Positions 1-8,538 of a DNA stretch of 20,832 bases are shown in pieces. The position numbers and the translations under genes are program-made. A model generated the notes under the pieces. The model had not been told where the DNA came from. It searched no databases and was given only the letters and a program-made list of their open reading frames with translations. Each line of letters begins with the position of its first letter. The stretch's first letter is position 1. Source of the stretch: Basidiobolus meristosporus CBS 931.73 (Eukaryota; Basidiobolomycota; Basidiobolomycetes; Basidiobolales; Basidiobolaceae); assembly GCA_002104905.1 (NCBI GenBank), contig MCFE01000997.1, forward strand, positions 1-20,832, read 5' to 3'.

Positions 1-1
1 G

Positions 2-244
2 ACCACAAGAAGTTTCAAACCGTACTGGATGGGCCCATTCGTTGTAAGTAGAATAATGCCATTCTCAACATATCAGCTCGTAGATATGAGTGGCCAAGTT
101 CAGAAAACGTTAGTCCACCGAGACAGACTAAAAATAGCATTGCAAGGCGGACCATTCCCCGAAAAGAAGGTTTGGTACCATAAAGACGAGGATTCTTCAG
201 GAGAAGAATCAATTGAAGAAGGGGAAAATGTTATGAAAGTCTGA
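2..244 (+). CDS. Ty3/gypsy retrotransposon integrase, C-terminal end (partial at left edge)
   Basis: The open frame enters from the left edge and ends at a TGA at 242-244. It encodes the characteristic integrase tail of Ty3/gypsy polyproteins: a basic and aromatic run ending F-K-P-Y-W, then G-P-F-V-V, a Y-Q-L-V-D-M-S-G strand, and V-H-R-D-R-L-K. This matches the small beta-barrel (SH3-like) domain at the C-terminus, which normally binds DNA or chromatin during integration. An acidic serine/glutamate tail follows. The catalytic DDE core, reverse transcriptase and gag would lie outside the window. A probable 3' LTR follows at 409-784, the order expected for the right end of such an element. No stop or frameshift is visible in this segment, so the copy may be fairly young. 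The family call is firm; intactness of the whole element cannot be judged. Confidence 0.82.
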   Translation, partial: TTRSFKPYWMGPFVVSRIMPFSTYQLVDMSGQVQKTLVHRDRLKIALQGGPFPEKKVWYHKDEDSSGEESIEEGENVMKV

Positions 245-408
245 ATCCCGACCAGAACAAGCAGCAAGTTGTCGCATATAGAGATGCGTCAACACCAAAA
301 ATCATCAAAGATGATCAAAGACAGATGGGCTAAAGTAAGACAAGTTGTATGCAAATGATTGAGAAATGTATAAAGAGTAGATCCTACGCTAAAATAAAGG
401 ATAGACCT

Positions 409-784
409 TGTTACACCAAACAGAAGGACAGGAACTGGCCTGGATTTCATAACATCTTTGTTACAGGGTAAAGTATACCTGTAGAATAAGTGGTAGGTAC
501 TCCGCAAAAGACAACCATCTGTATGGATATAAGGGCAATCATGCCGATCTACACCCAAATAGAGTTACTCGGACCAAAACCCTATCTAGCACCAATTTAT
601 CACTAATCTATCACTGAAACCTAATTAGCACACACAGTATAAAAGGTACACCATGAATAACGATTGTAGACAAGCTTGTACACAAATAAAGTATCTTCTT
701 ACTTGCAACCTGGATCAACTCTACCCTCTCCGGAATCCCAAGAGATATACTGCTTAACCGGGATTTCCCTCTACGAGTGTAACA
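409..784 (+). mobile_element. Probable 3' LTR of the gypsy-type element
   Basis: The segment starts TGTTACAC and ends GTGTAACA, a perfect 8-bp terminal inverted repeat with the canonical TG...CA ends. A purine-rich tract (391-405, AAAATAAAGGATAGA) sits three bases before it, as a polypurine tract should. Inside are a TATA box (tataaaag, 638-645) and a polyadenylation hexamer AATAAA (685-690), about 40 bases apart, giving a plausible U3-R-U5 order. The bases directly after it (785-788, TCTT) would be one side of the target-site duplication. The 5' LTR lies outside the window, so identity cannot be proven. A second TGTTACAG at 459 could be an alternative left end. Confidence 0.62.
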
Positions 785-1844
785 TCTTGTTATAAAGTAG
801 GGAGTCAGTCGATGTTAAGCGACATCAACGCGTACAAAGACGACCTAGTAGCCCAAAAAAAGACAAATCGCATACACTCACAATAAGGTAAAAATACGAA
901 GCAAACAATCAAATAAAGGAGTTAGAATTGAGAACTCTATCATCTTCTCATACCACCCCGTCGAATCCACTGCTGTTGGTTATGGTTACATAGTAATGAA
1001 TTTAACCTGCGAAAAGTGCTACTTTATACCGGATAAACTGGACTGTTTTCAGTTTGGAGCGTGATCTAACCCATTTATGTTGGAGCCAATTTTGGAAATG
1101 TGGCCAACGAATTCCTGGGTTCTTCCCAAACGTGATCAATATTAACGGCAAGCCCACATATCTTAGCACCTATTGTGGTAGTTGAAGATTCTTTAAAACT
1201 AGTCATCCTAGCCTTACTTTAGCGGCTCAAGGCCTTCCTTGCTAAAAAAAGGTACTTTGGCATTCTATATCAACGACTGAACCTCTTGAACCAGCTTTAC
1301 GACCAATGGCTCATTGATACCAATCAAAGGATTATTGCAATTATGGGTGCAAACAAGAACCATCCTCAAAAAAGCAAAGCATCCAGCCGAAGTCAAGCCC
1401 AATATCAACTAGTTGTTCAAAAAGAATATCATGTGGGACATATGGTCTCCAACAGCAAATGTATCGAAGTCTATCTGGAAAAATATGAACACTTGCTCAA
1501 GTGGAAAAATATAATCTATATGTAATAAAAGTGAGCCTTCAGCTTGGATCAACGCAAATAATAATCCGATTTCAAAATAGTTTTGGTTACTCATAATTGG
1601 GTGACTTTTCTTGACGATATTGTAGTCAGTCAGCTGCATGTACCTGAAATACAAAAATTATGACAAATTAAGCGTATTTCGAGCCCACAGGCTTGAAAGA
1701 CTAAACCTCCAGGTGGATTACCAATTTAATATTAAGTCGCCAGTACCTGCATGTTGTATGACCTGAAACTTAGTGATTGATAGTCGTGGGAATTAAGAAG
1801 AACCGTCGGGACTACACATATACGAATATAAAGCCCAAAGAGGA
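785..1844. other. Intergenic stretch, no supported gene
   Basis: About 1 kb between the retrotransposon end and the first secreted-protein gene. An open frame from about 1250 to 1525 (plus) ends in a basic, glutamine-rich then leucine/lysine-rich 79-residue tail. It has no ATG near its left end, no recognisable domain and no obvious splice partners, so it is not called as a gene. The rest is AT-rich with stops in all frames. Confidence 0.4.
1827..1834 (+). promoter_or_regulatory. TATA-like box of SCR-1
   Basis: The sequence ATATAAAG lies about 40 bases before the ATG at 1875. It fits a short-leader fungal promoter. No other element is recognised. Confidence 0.4.
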
Positions 1845-1874
1845 GTGATCATTCAAGAAACACTTAACGACAAA

Positions 1875-2606
1875 ATGCTTTTCAGAAATATCCTCTTAGC
1901 CGGCGCCATGGTGATCTCCATGATTGCATCCTCTTTTGCCGCTCCTCTTGACCGCGACCAGCCCAGTATTACGGCAACCCCCGAGTATGTGGAGCTATAT
2001 AAAAACGTAAAGGCATGTAGTGAAGAATTTCCATCCTCACTCAAGGCCATTCCCGCTGGTAAGGAAGTGAGGTTTGCGGAATGTGTGAAGATGATCCAGG
2101 AGTTTACTCAAAGCCTGGGAGTACCGAGCAATAGTGTGACAAAGCGTGCTCTTGACGCAACTAATGGGGTTGACGTATTTTTTGATGCCCTGGATCGCTT
2201 TGAGCAGACAGCAAAAAGCTGGGAGAACTCAAACCTCGTCTGTGGGATTACCAAGCAAAAAGGCGGCAAGGATATTTGCGGCTGTAACAAAGGCTACTGC
2301 TGGAGAAGGGTAAGTTGCCATGGAATTTCCTGTACAGAAACAGTAACTTACAAGGTATTCAGTGCCATGGAGGAGTAGGGATTATCTCGTTTGGCATTGG
2401 ATATGTAGCACCCCCGCAAAGTGCACCAGAGTGGTGTTACATTAACAATATTCAAAGGTAGCATATAGGTATCATTTAGTAAGTTTGCATTCTTACTAAC
2501 GCCAAAGTCTTTTCGCAGTGGCTCCGAATATCAGACATGCACCAAGGACTCGGACTGCGTTTTTGACAACACTAATTGCGCCAAGAACTACTGTGCCCTC
2601 TTTTAA
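1875..2606 (+). CDS. SCR-1: secreted cysteine-rich protein, three exons
   Basis: I read three exons: 1875-2309, 2363-2457 and 2519-2606, giving 205 residues. Intron 1 (53 nt) starts GTAAGT and ends TTCAG in phase 0. Intron 2 (61 nt) starts GTAGCA, has a TACTAAC branch site and ends CGCAG, with phase preserved. The ATG at 1875 is the first true ATG and has A at -3. Residues 1-23 form a hydrophobic signal peptide ending A-A-P. A K-R pair near residue 90 is a possible Kex2 cleavage site. Ten cysteines follow it, starting C-x11-C-x-C-x4-C-x3-C, with G-Y-C-W and E-W-C-Y, and ending C-x5-C-x6-C-x4-C around a K-D-S-D-C stretch. This suggests a disulphide-rich mature domain of about 100 residues after an alpha-helical pro-region. 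The family is not recognised; effector, antimicrobial or killer-type roles are possible but unproven. Without splicing the frame stops at 2378. Confidence 0.72.
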
Positions 2607-2826
2607 GCATCACTCTTCCCAACGTCTACATTCTCATTTTTCATTGTCTACTGCTAGCTTTATACTATAAAGCACTGGGTTGAAATTAAATGCTGATTAC
2701 TATTCCGTGTATGCACTGTCTCACATAAGGCTTGGGGTCATTTTTTGAGAAGTAGCAAACGCCGAGGCACCCAGGTTAAATCAATCTAGCTCGCATAAAG
2801 CTAATTGTGTGGGATCGAGAAGGTGA

Positions 2827-2833
2827 TATAAAT
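2827..2833 (+). promoter_or_regulatory. TATA box of SSP-2
   Basis: TATAAAT lies 33 bases before the ATG at 2866, with no other gene between, consistent with a core promoter for SSP-2. Confidence 0.45.
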
Positions 2834-2865
2834 CGGGAGAGTCCGCATGACTTCACCAGTCAGTC

Positions 2866-3417
2866 ATGCAGCCTTCCTTCCTGTTGCTAGTTTCCGCCAT
2901 CGCTTCATTGCAAGCAATTTCCGCTACCCCACTTGGTGGCTCCCACGTAGCCTTCACCAATGAGCTATGCGTCGAACAACTGGATGCTTGTTATCAGGAC
3001 ACTTAGGCCCCCAGTCAAGAACACCAGCCGTCAATTGAGGAGGTGGATGATTCGGAGATGAGTGGGCCAATGCAAACGAGCCAGACTTCGGGTGAGCAGC
3101 CAGGACTCTCTGGGTTCCAAGGGCTCGACATTTCAAATTTACAACCATCCCAAGCCTTACTGGACAATATCAATGGCCATTCTGCCAGTAAAGCCAATGC
3201 CTTGTCCAACTCAAACCAGTTCGACCAAGCGCAAGTCATTGATCAAACCCTCTACCGGCCCAAGCAGCAACAGCCACAAATTATCATCACTCAGCCGGCA
3301 GCGTGTGCACTCAGAGGGGGGTACAAGAAGTATAAGAGATCTGTTCGTCACCACTTCAAAGATACTAGGATTAGCACTAGTATACTCCAGAAAATCATGG
3401 TGAGTTCCACAAAATAA
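2866..3417 (+). CDS. SSP-2: secreted Gln/Ser-rich protein with an in-frame TAG or a 60-nt intron
   Basis: The ATG at 2866 opens a clear signal peptide (M-Q-P-S-F-L-L-L-V-S-A... ending I-S-A-T-P). The frame meets TAG at 3004-3006 after 46 codons but then stays open in the same frame to 3417. A 60-nt intron from GTAGCC (2947) to TTAG (3006) would remove the stop and keep the frame, giving 163 residues; its branch site is weak. The retained segment adds two cysteines, so a short 46-residue peptide is the alternative product. The downstream part is hydrophilic and holds the motif A-L-L-D-N ... H-S ... A-L-S-N-S-N-Q-F-D-Q ... I-D-Q-T-L-Y-R-P, which recurs in the paralogue at 14360-14719. It then has a Q-rich run, a GG-Y-K-K-Y-K-R basic stretch (a possible Kex2 site) and a short tail. 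No known family is recognised. A nonsense-mutated pseudogene remains possible. Confidence 0.58.
2947..3006 (+). other. Candidate 60-nt intron that contains the only in-frame stop of SSP-2
   Basis: It begins GTAGCC, compared with GTAGCA in the well-supported SCR-1 intron 2, and ends CACTTAG. Its length is a multiple of three and the TAG stop is formed by the acceptor itself, so retention versus splicing decides between a 46-residue and a 163-residue product. No strong CTAAC branch site is visible, which lowers confidence. Confidence 0.42.
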
Positions 3418-3594
3418 TGGAAGAAAATTGAAAAAATAACGAGTGAAGGGAATGCAAAATACCGATGGTACTCAAAAAGTATAATAATTATGTGAGTAAT
3501 GACCTGATTAATCCATGAAATATATAATAGCAATTTTCCAGCTAACCCATTTTGTATGCTATACAACAACCCACAAATGCGTTATTCGCTCCAC

Positions 3595-4077
3595 ATGCGC
3601 TTTATTACTGTAGGCCTTGCCGCGAATCAAGTTGCCGTTGCTGCCCCAATCGGCTGTTCTTTTCCATGCACTCACGAGTATAGAAGGGTTCATTATCACA
3701 GTTTACCATGTGTGCAGTATGCGACCGATTACCACCAAAACGTTCGAGTTTTGCCTGTTTTTAAGATACCCAATGTCCGATCCCCGTTATTGCGTCAGGT
3801 TTTCATCACCGTGACCAGAAAGCAAGATAGCCTGAACATTGCTAATGCCAACAGCAATAAGGGCTTCAGTGTCAAGTATCAAGCAGGGCCCGGTCTTGAA
3901 CTGGAGGGTCGGGGCAACGCATTAGAATATGCCAAGCAAAAGGACTATAGTTCTTTCTCTCCCTACGTTCTGATACAGCCCACCCAAGATGTACAGTACA
4001 CAACCTCAGTAACAGAGACACAATGCGTAAAAGAACAAAATATTCAATACACTCATTGTGCTGACAATTGCGCCTAA
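3595..4077 (+). CDS. SSP-3A: secreted six-cysteine protein, copy A
   Basis: I start it at 3595, the ATG that aligns with the only good start of the intact paralogue at 11528; this gives 160 residues. An in-frame ATG at 3556 would add 13 polar residues. The signal peptide (ending A-V-A-A-P) is four residues shorter than in copy B because of a 12-nt deletion in its hydrophobic part, so secretion may be weakened unless the upstream ATG is used. The mature part starts I-G-C-S-x-P-C, then Y-R-R-V-H-Y, L-P-C-V-Q-Y-A and N-V-R-V-L-P-V-F-K, and ends T-Q-C ... T-H-C-A-D-N-C-A. It holds six cysteines; the cysteine found in copy B in N-D-C-S-S is Y here. No conserved domain is recognised. It lies about 180 bases after SSP-2 on the same strand. 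Confidence 0.68.
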   Translation: MRFITVGLAANQVAVAAPIGCSFPCTHEYRRVHYHSLPCVQYATDYHQNVRVLPVFKIPNVRSPLLRQVFITVTRKQDSLNIANANSNKGFSVKYQAGPGLELEGRGNALEYAKQKDYSSFSPYVLIQPTQDVQYTTSVTETQCVKEQNIQYTHCADNCA

Positions 4078-5400
4078 TAGATAAATCAGCCTTGACTGAG
4101 AATATTGAGTAGGCAAGACAAATAAGCCCTCTTTGCGCGACTACCCTACACAAAAGAATCGACATTTGGCAATACCCCACAACGACACACACTGGAGGAA
4201 CAGGGACACTTTACATTTGGTTGGTGCAAGGGTAAATAGTGCATGCAACATAGCCGGGTAGAGAAGCTCAATCAGCGTTGTGTATCAACTACCGCATTTG
4301 GAGAACTGGTGGGCTCCTACTTTGAGATGTCAGTGAGCCCTTTTCAGCGCCAGTTTCAATGTTTGTGTGCTCATTCCATCGAACTGTAAATAGTTGTATC
4401 GATGTTGGGGGTTTAATTTGTTGTAAATGTGATTTTTGGTGTTATTCGTGAGACGCAAAATGACTCATACTACGATTTCTCAAGCATGGGCTTGAAGCGT
4501 GCACACAGGAATGGCACTGTTCTTACGTAGTTGGTTATTTCATAGTCAATATTTACAGTCCAGAACAGTATATATAATACACTGATTTTAGTTGATTTCA
4601 ATATTATGGGATTTGGCCACGAAAGGAGTGAAAATTTTTATCTTTTTTTTTCCTACAAATAGGGAGCATCTGTCGTTTGGTATCGTTACGACTGTACTTT
4701 GCAGGATTATATATATAGTACATTCCCAACAAAGACCCTAAAGGACGGTTTGCTCATTCTGACAGCTTGTTGTTACCCAACTATCATTCAAAAATCAAAT
4801 CAAAATACCAATCTATTTCTCTACATATTCACTTCGAAAATCAGCAAGCAAAGAAATGAAAAATACTCAAAATTTTGATTGCAAAATAACATACTTGTTT
4901 GATTACGATTACAGCTTTCTGATCATTAAAATCAAATTCATAATTGAATGTTTAAGTGGACACACAACTTTGCATAAAAATAGGAAAAGAATAAGTTGGT
5001 AGTCTCACTTTACTGTAGCGGCTACTGATGACCATCCACTCAGACTTGCCAACCTCTGACTGCTCCAGACACCAAAGGAATAGGGGCACTCCACATTTAG
5101 TTGTCGGCAACATAGTCAGATAGAGAATATGGTATTAAGGTTATTTATTGCAATGCTTTAATATGTATTATCATCGCTTTAAGCTACCTTCACTGTTCCT
5201 TAGTAGATCCTACCACACTCACATACCTCAGGAATGACTGTATGGTGACACTCCTGCGTAATGATTTCGGGCAAGAGCTATCTGTGCCGGGGCATAGGGC
5301 CAGTGGGGGGGGGGAGTACAGAGAGGCATTGTAATTATCAAACTCTTTATCTAGCTTCTAGCTCGAACCCCTAGTACCACAGACACTGTTTCAAAGATAT
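4078..5400. other. Non-coding 3' flank and unmatched spacer
   Basis: Bases 4150-4468 and 4888-5067 match the flank of the second SSP-3 gene. Bases 4469-4887 are absent from copy B and are AT-rich, with a T-run near 4643-4650; no coding or transposon signature is seen. A run of ten G residues lies at 5305-5314. No gene is supported. Confidence 0.45.
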
Positions 5401-5406
5401 TTTCAG

Positions 5407-5622
5407 GTGAAGTACTTACACACCGTTATTCTGGAGATTGCCGACTTGATTCCCCGTAGCTCATGTTATAACGGAAAGTGTGGAGTTTGCCTGGCATATC
5501 AACGCATACACCGAAATATTGAGGATGCGTGGCTTCTATTTCTCATCCAAAAAGGCTTCATTGAAATGAATGAACAAGCCTGCGGTGTTGTATACTCAGT
5601 TTTCTTGCCACCAACGCAGTGA
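5407..5622 (+). other. Open frame with a C-x4-C-G-x-C cluster, doubtful exon
   Basis: A 72-codon open stretch follows TTTTCAG (5400-5406), which could be a splice acceptor, and ends TGA. It encodes C-Y-N-G-K-C-G-V-C near its start and an amphipathic central part. There is no ATG at the left end and no upstream exon that I can join with confidence. It may be the last exon or relic of another cysteine-rich secreted gene, or a chance frame. Confidence 0.2.
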
Positions 5623-5629
5623 TTGTAGC

Positions 5630-6110
5630 CTCGATTCGGGTCTATCATCTCTGCCCCTCACTATGCCAATACTTAACCCACAGCTGATGCACCACTCTAG
5701 AGACATGAGCAACTTGAATGGACTGATGGCCTAACTGGATATTTTGTTGTGGCTTGACAAGGACAATAATTGTAGTGAGTATTAGTCTGACAATGAACAG
5801 CACTTATTGATTCATTGTATACAAAGCACTTGTAATGTAAATTATACTTCTATGTGAAGCAAGTCGCTACAAACACTAAAGTTGTATCAAATACTTGCGT
5901 GTTATTGCAAAGGCTTAAAAATCAAGATTCATCGGCTAACAAGTGATTATTCGCAGACCATGTGCAACAATACTATACATCATTTATACTTTATAAGCGA
6001 CAGTGTTACCTAGGACTTTGCATATCTCGATTAAGTCTCAAATAGTAGAGTGACTGTAATCAAAGTATCCACACTCATTCCATTGTTATAGACTGCTTAG
6101 CCACAACAGC
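5630..6110. other. Intergenic, nothing recognised
   Basis: AT-rich sequence with stops in all frames. No repeat, RNA gene or transposon signature was seen by eye. Confidence 0.4.
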
Positions 6111-6112
6111 CA

Positions 6113-6251
6113 TGGAATGTACATGTTACAGTAAACGTAAGTATCAACATTGTCTATGCATCTCGAGGTCCTGACTTACTTTCCAGTTAGAGGCCAAAGA
6201 TGCTTTATCGGTGAAGAACTACCACTACACAATAGCATATCTGATGAGTAA
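6113..6251 (+). CDS. Possible tiny spliced cysteine-containing gene or exon pair
   Basis: The ATG at 6113 opens M-E-C-T-C-Y-S-K. A near-ideal donor (GTAAGTAT, from 6138) and an acceptor TTTCCAG about 50 bases later, with CTGAC and CTTAC branch candidates between, join it in frame to L-R-G-Q-R-C-F-I-G..., ending I-S-D-E and TAA at about 6251. The product would be only about 29 residues, and the frame upstream of the ATG is also open, so this may be the 3' end of a longer gene. The ending loosely echoes the C-terminus of the peptide at 6516 (R-G-x-x-C ... V-S-D-D). The splice signals are the best evidence; the product is unrecognised. Confidence 0.25.
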
Positions 6252-6450
6252 CCCGGTTCATGGATTTTGCTTTTGCGTATTAATACCACATTATCTCTGT
6301 ACCACTATGCCATACGAGAAATATCACCTTAATGCTGCAGCTTTGTGGAACTGGTTTACATTACCCAGGTAACCTTCTCTCTTGCACAACCATTTGTAGA
6401 GCTAGTCACAGTGACTATTGACGAAAGTATGTGCTACAATGTGGAAATGA

Positions 6451-6462
6451 CGCCTATATATT
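6451..6462 (+). promoter_or_regulatory. TATA-like box before the small secreted peptide gene
   Basis: CCTATATATTGA lies about 55-65 bases before the ATG at 6516 and is followed by a pyrimidine-rich leader, consistent with a fungal core promoter. Confidence 0.35.
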
Positions 6463-6515
6463 GAGCTAACCTTGCTGCTAGACATCATTCACACACTAAG
6501 CTCTCCATTAAAACA

Positions 6516-6701
6516 ATGATGAAGAAATTTGCTGTTTCCTTGATGGTCGCCTTTCTGGTGGCCAGCTCCAGTTCCGGCTCCGTATATTCTCTTTTGTGCC
6601 AAGCCCAAGGGCACTCAAGAGGCTCCTTGTGCGTTGGAGATCCGTATTCTGGGATACTGGATGCAAGTCCGGCCAAAGATGCTGTATCTGATGATCAATA
6701 A
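6516..6701 (+). CDS. Small secreted peptide, 61 residues
   Basis: The ATG (context AAAACAATG) opens a basic start M-M-K-K followed by a strongly hydrophobic core and a small-residue region: a textbook signal peptide of about 25 residues. The mature remainder is only about 36 residues, with two cysteines (L-L-C and S-L-C-V-G-D) and an acidic tail ending V-S-D-D-Q. A TATA-like box lies about 60 bases upstream. A 46-nt intron (GTATCT to GCTAG, with a CTAATAC branch site) near the end could replace the last few residues, but is not needed. No family is recognised. Its size and position suggest another member of the local group of secreted small proteins. Confidence 0.45.
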   Translation: MMKKFAVSLMVAFLVASSSSGSVYSLLCQAQGHSRGSLCVGDPYSGILDASPAKDAVSDDQ

Positions 6702-6719
6702 ATCTAATACATTCAATGC

Positions 6720-7925
6720 TGAATGCTAGAAATAATGTAAGTATACATAGTAACTTGATAAAGAAGTAAACAGCAGTTATGTAACAGTGTATGTTGGGGT
6801 GTTCTAACCATACATGCTACTCATCATGTACACTGGTATAAATAACAGTCCTACTCTGTCAAAGTATAAATATACTAGTAAATGTATGTGGCTATTTATT
6901 CCCATAAGATCAGGGCCCGGAATACCATTATAATTACTAATTAGTGATTTCCAAAGTCCTAGTGCTCCTGTATGATGCAAATAAATCACTTTAATGTTTC
7001 CTATTCTGTTTAGAGAATTATCAACCTTTGGCAAAAACCTTAGGCTAGTGCTTCCAGCAGTAATACTTGTGTGTGAATCTCATGATAGCATATTACCAAA
7101 TCTTGTGAAAGGTTATTAAGCCTATTCACTTTATTCACCCTATTAGGATCACTTAACCTACAGGCAAGCTCCCAAATACATAAACTGCCAATAGACAGTA
7201 TTTGAGTAATATAGGGGTAAATCAAATGCTTATTTCCAACTTCATCTATTTAGTCAAGCGCAAGTCAATGTGTGTAAACAGATTGTAAGCTTCACTCTAT
7301 ATTGCACCTGGAAGTGTGGACCAATAGGCACTGAACAGCAACTCACCAAATTTGCCATGCTCTTTCTAAGTACAATAACTGAGGTTGTGGAGCTCGACAT
7401 CTAGCAATATACCTATATGGCTGCAGGAGTACTCAAAATAAGAGTTCTAGATATTCTATTTTTCTTGCTTAGAAACACGTTGATTTCTTCAGCACTTACA
7501 TAGATCAGCGCAATAGCTGTTACAGATTCAAAGTAGTGTCCTGCTGATAGATGCTTAACGGTCTCAAGGTTATTTAGGATATATGTTGAGATCTAGGTTG
7601 TTTGGTAACAGAAATTAAACAAAGCCTTTTCTAAAGGAAGCCAACGCTACTAAGGCAAAAGCAAAGACCTCACGGGTGCCATATCATATCGACCGCAACA
7701 GAAAAATATTGTCTTCAGAAGTACGGAGCGTGTGACACGATACTGATTGCTGGAACGGATGTGGACACCGAGAACTGCCTGTACATGGCAGTTGTACACG
7801 TATATCTGATCAAAAGCATGACCGGGGTAAGACTCTGCTCTCACGCTATACTTCGACAATCAAAGTAGCAGTTCACGCATATGTTAGATGCTCACAGTGC
7901 AATGAGCATAATACAGCTGGGTCAA
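6720..7925. other. Intergenic, nothing recognised
   Basis: About 1.2 kb of AT-rich sequence. Short open frames on the minus strand (to 76 residues) lack credible starts, splice context or family features. No RNA gene, long repeat or transposon relic was seen. Confidence 0.4.
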
Positions 7926-7929
7926 AGGA

Positions 7930-8538
7930 ATGCGGATTTGAACTCATTTATTTCACAATGCTTCAGCTAAATATCCTTAACAGTAACATCTCCAAGAGTC
8001 CACCGGCTACGTAGGCACCAACCAAACCCTACGAGATTACCCATGTCTGGCTATCCACGCAGGCGGTCCTCTTTCTCCCTTTGAGGATCTGCTTGAAGGA
8101 CAGCTCGCCAGTTCCGGGTCCTATGCAAGTCCAGCAAATCCCTTTGACTGTGACTGAGGCGTAGTTCCCGTTGTTAGCTCTCTTGGCTCTGGAAATTTCT
8201 TCTCTGACATCAGCAGAATACAAACGGGCTTCTTGATCGGATACCATAGCTGAGGAAGTGGGGTGCAATAAGTCTGAAGACTAACAAGTCCACAACTGCT
8301 GCTTTATATCTATCCCGCCCAGACAGTGACTCAATACTACGGCATTATGACGCCTCACTTCTTCCATACAGCTGGCAACAATTTGTAGCAAGCAATCCAG
8401 ATTGACTGCACACTGGCAACGCACCATCCAGATAAATAGTTGCTTACATTGAGTGGATTGGTCAAGCATGGCATGAGCCAGAGCTTCCCCAGATGCAAAG
8501 ACTGGATGGCCAACTGTGGTGAAGCCAAAGACGCCCAT
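7930..8538 (-). CDS. Candidate secreted cysteine-rich gene interrupted by one in-frame TAG
   Basis: Reading from the ATG at 8538, the minus-strand frame is open to 8284, meets TAG (8281-8283), then continues open in the same frame to 8029. A candidate 57-nt intron (GTATTG to TTGTTAG, a multiple of three) would remove the stop. The N-terminus is mildly hydrophobic and ends V-F-A-S-G, a possible signal peptide. Downstream come C-K, R-C-Q-C, D-C-L-L and S-C-M, then G-I-C-W-T-C-I-G-P-G-T-G, which recalls the G-Y-C-W-x-x-C-x-G-G-V-G of SCR-1. A further donor at the W of S-Q-T-W can join in phase to a short exon ending F-L and TGA near 7930, adding one cysteine; without it the frame stops at 8029. 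Branch sites are weak. It could equally be a pseudogene. An overlapping plus-strand frame (8473-8603) with a good intron is the competing reading. Confidence 0.38.

Larger units (their letters stand above)
2434..5067. repeat. Segmental duplication, copy A
   Basis: This block recurs in direct orientation at 10614-12524. Similarity begins inside exon 2 of SCR-1, runs through its last intron, exon 3 and 3' flank, skips the first part of SSP-2, resumes at its central motif, then covers SSP-3 and its 3' flank up to the shared CTGCTCCA (5060-5067). Copy A has about 420 bases (roughly 4469-4887) and the 5' half of SSP-2 that copy B lacks. Coding stretches differ at only a few percent of positions by eye, so the event is relatively recent. 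Confidence 0.88.

Noticed and set aside
459-784. Alternative LTR starting at TGTTACAG (459) with TCTT on both sides
   Set aside because: The 409 start gives a longer perfect terminal inverted repeat and an adjacent purine tract; the flanking TCTT match is only four bases and an internal 3' LTR should not have a duplication on its left.
1286-1525. 79-codon plus-strand frame as a transposon gag relic
   Set aside because: No zinc knuckle or other gag or integrase motif can be read; the frame extends upstream without ATG and may be chance.
3062-3403. 113-codon frame overlapping SSP-2A
   Set aside because: Same region as SSP-2A but in another frame; the motif shared with the gene at 14360-14719 is only in the SSP-2 frame.
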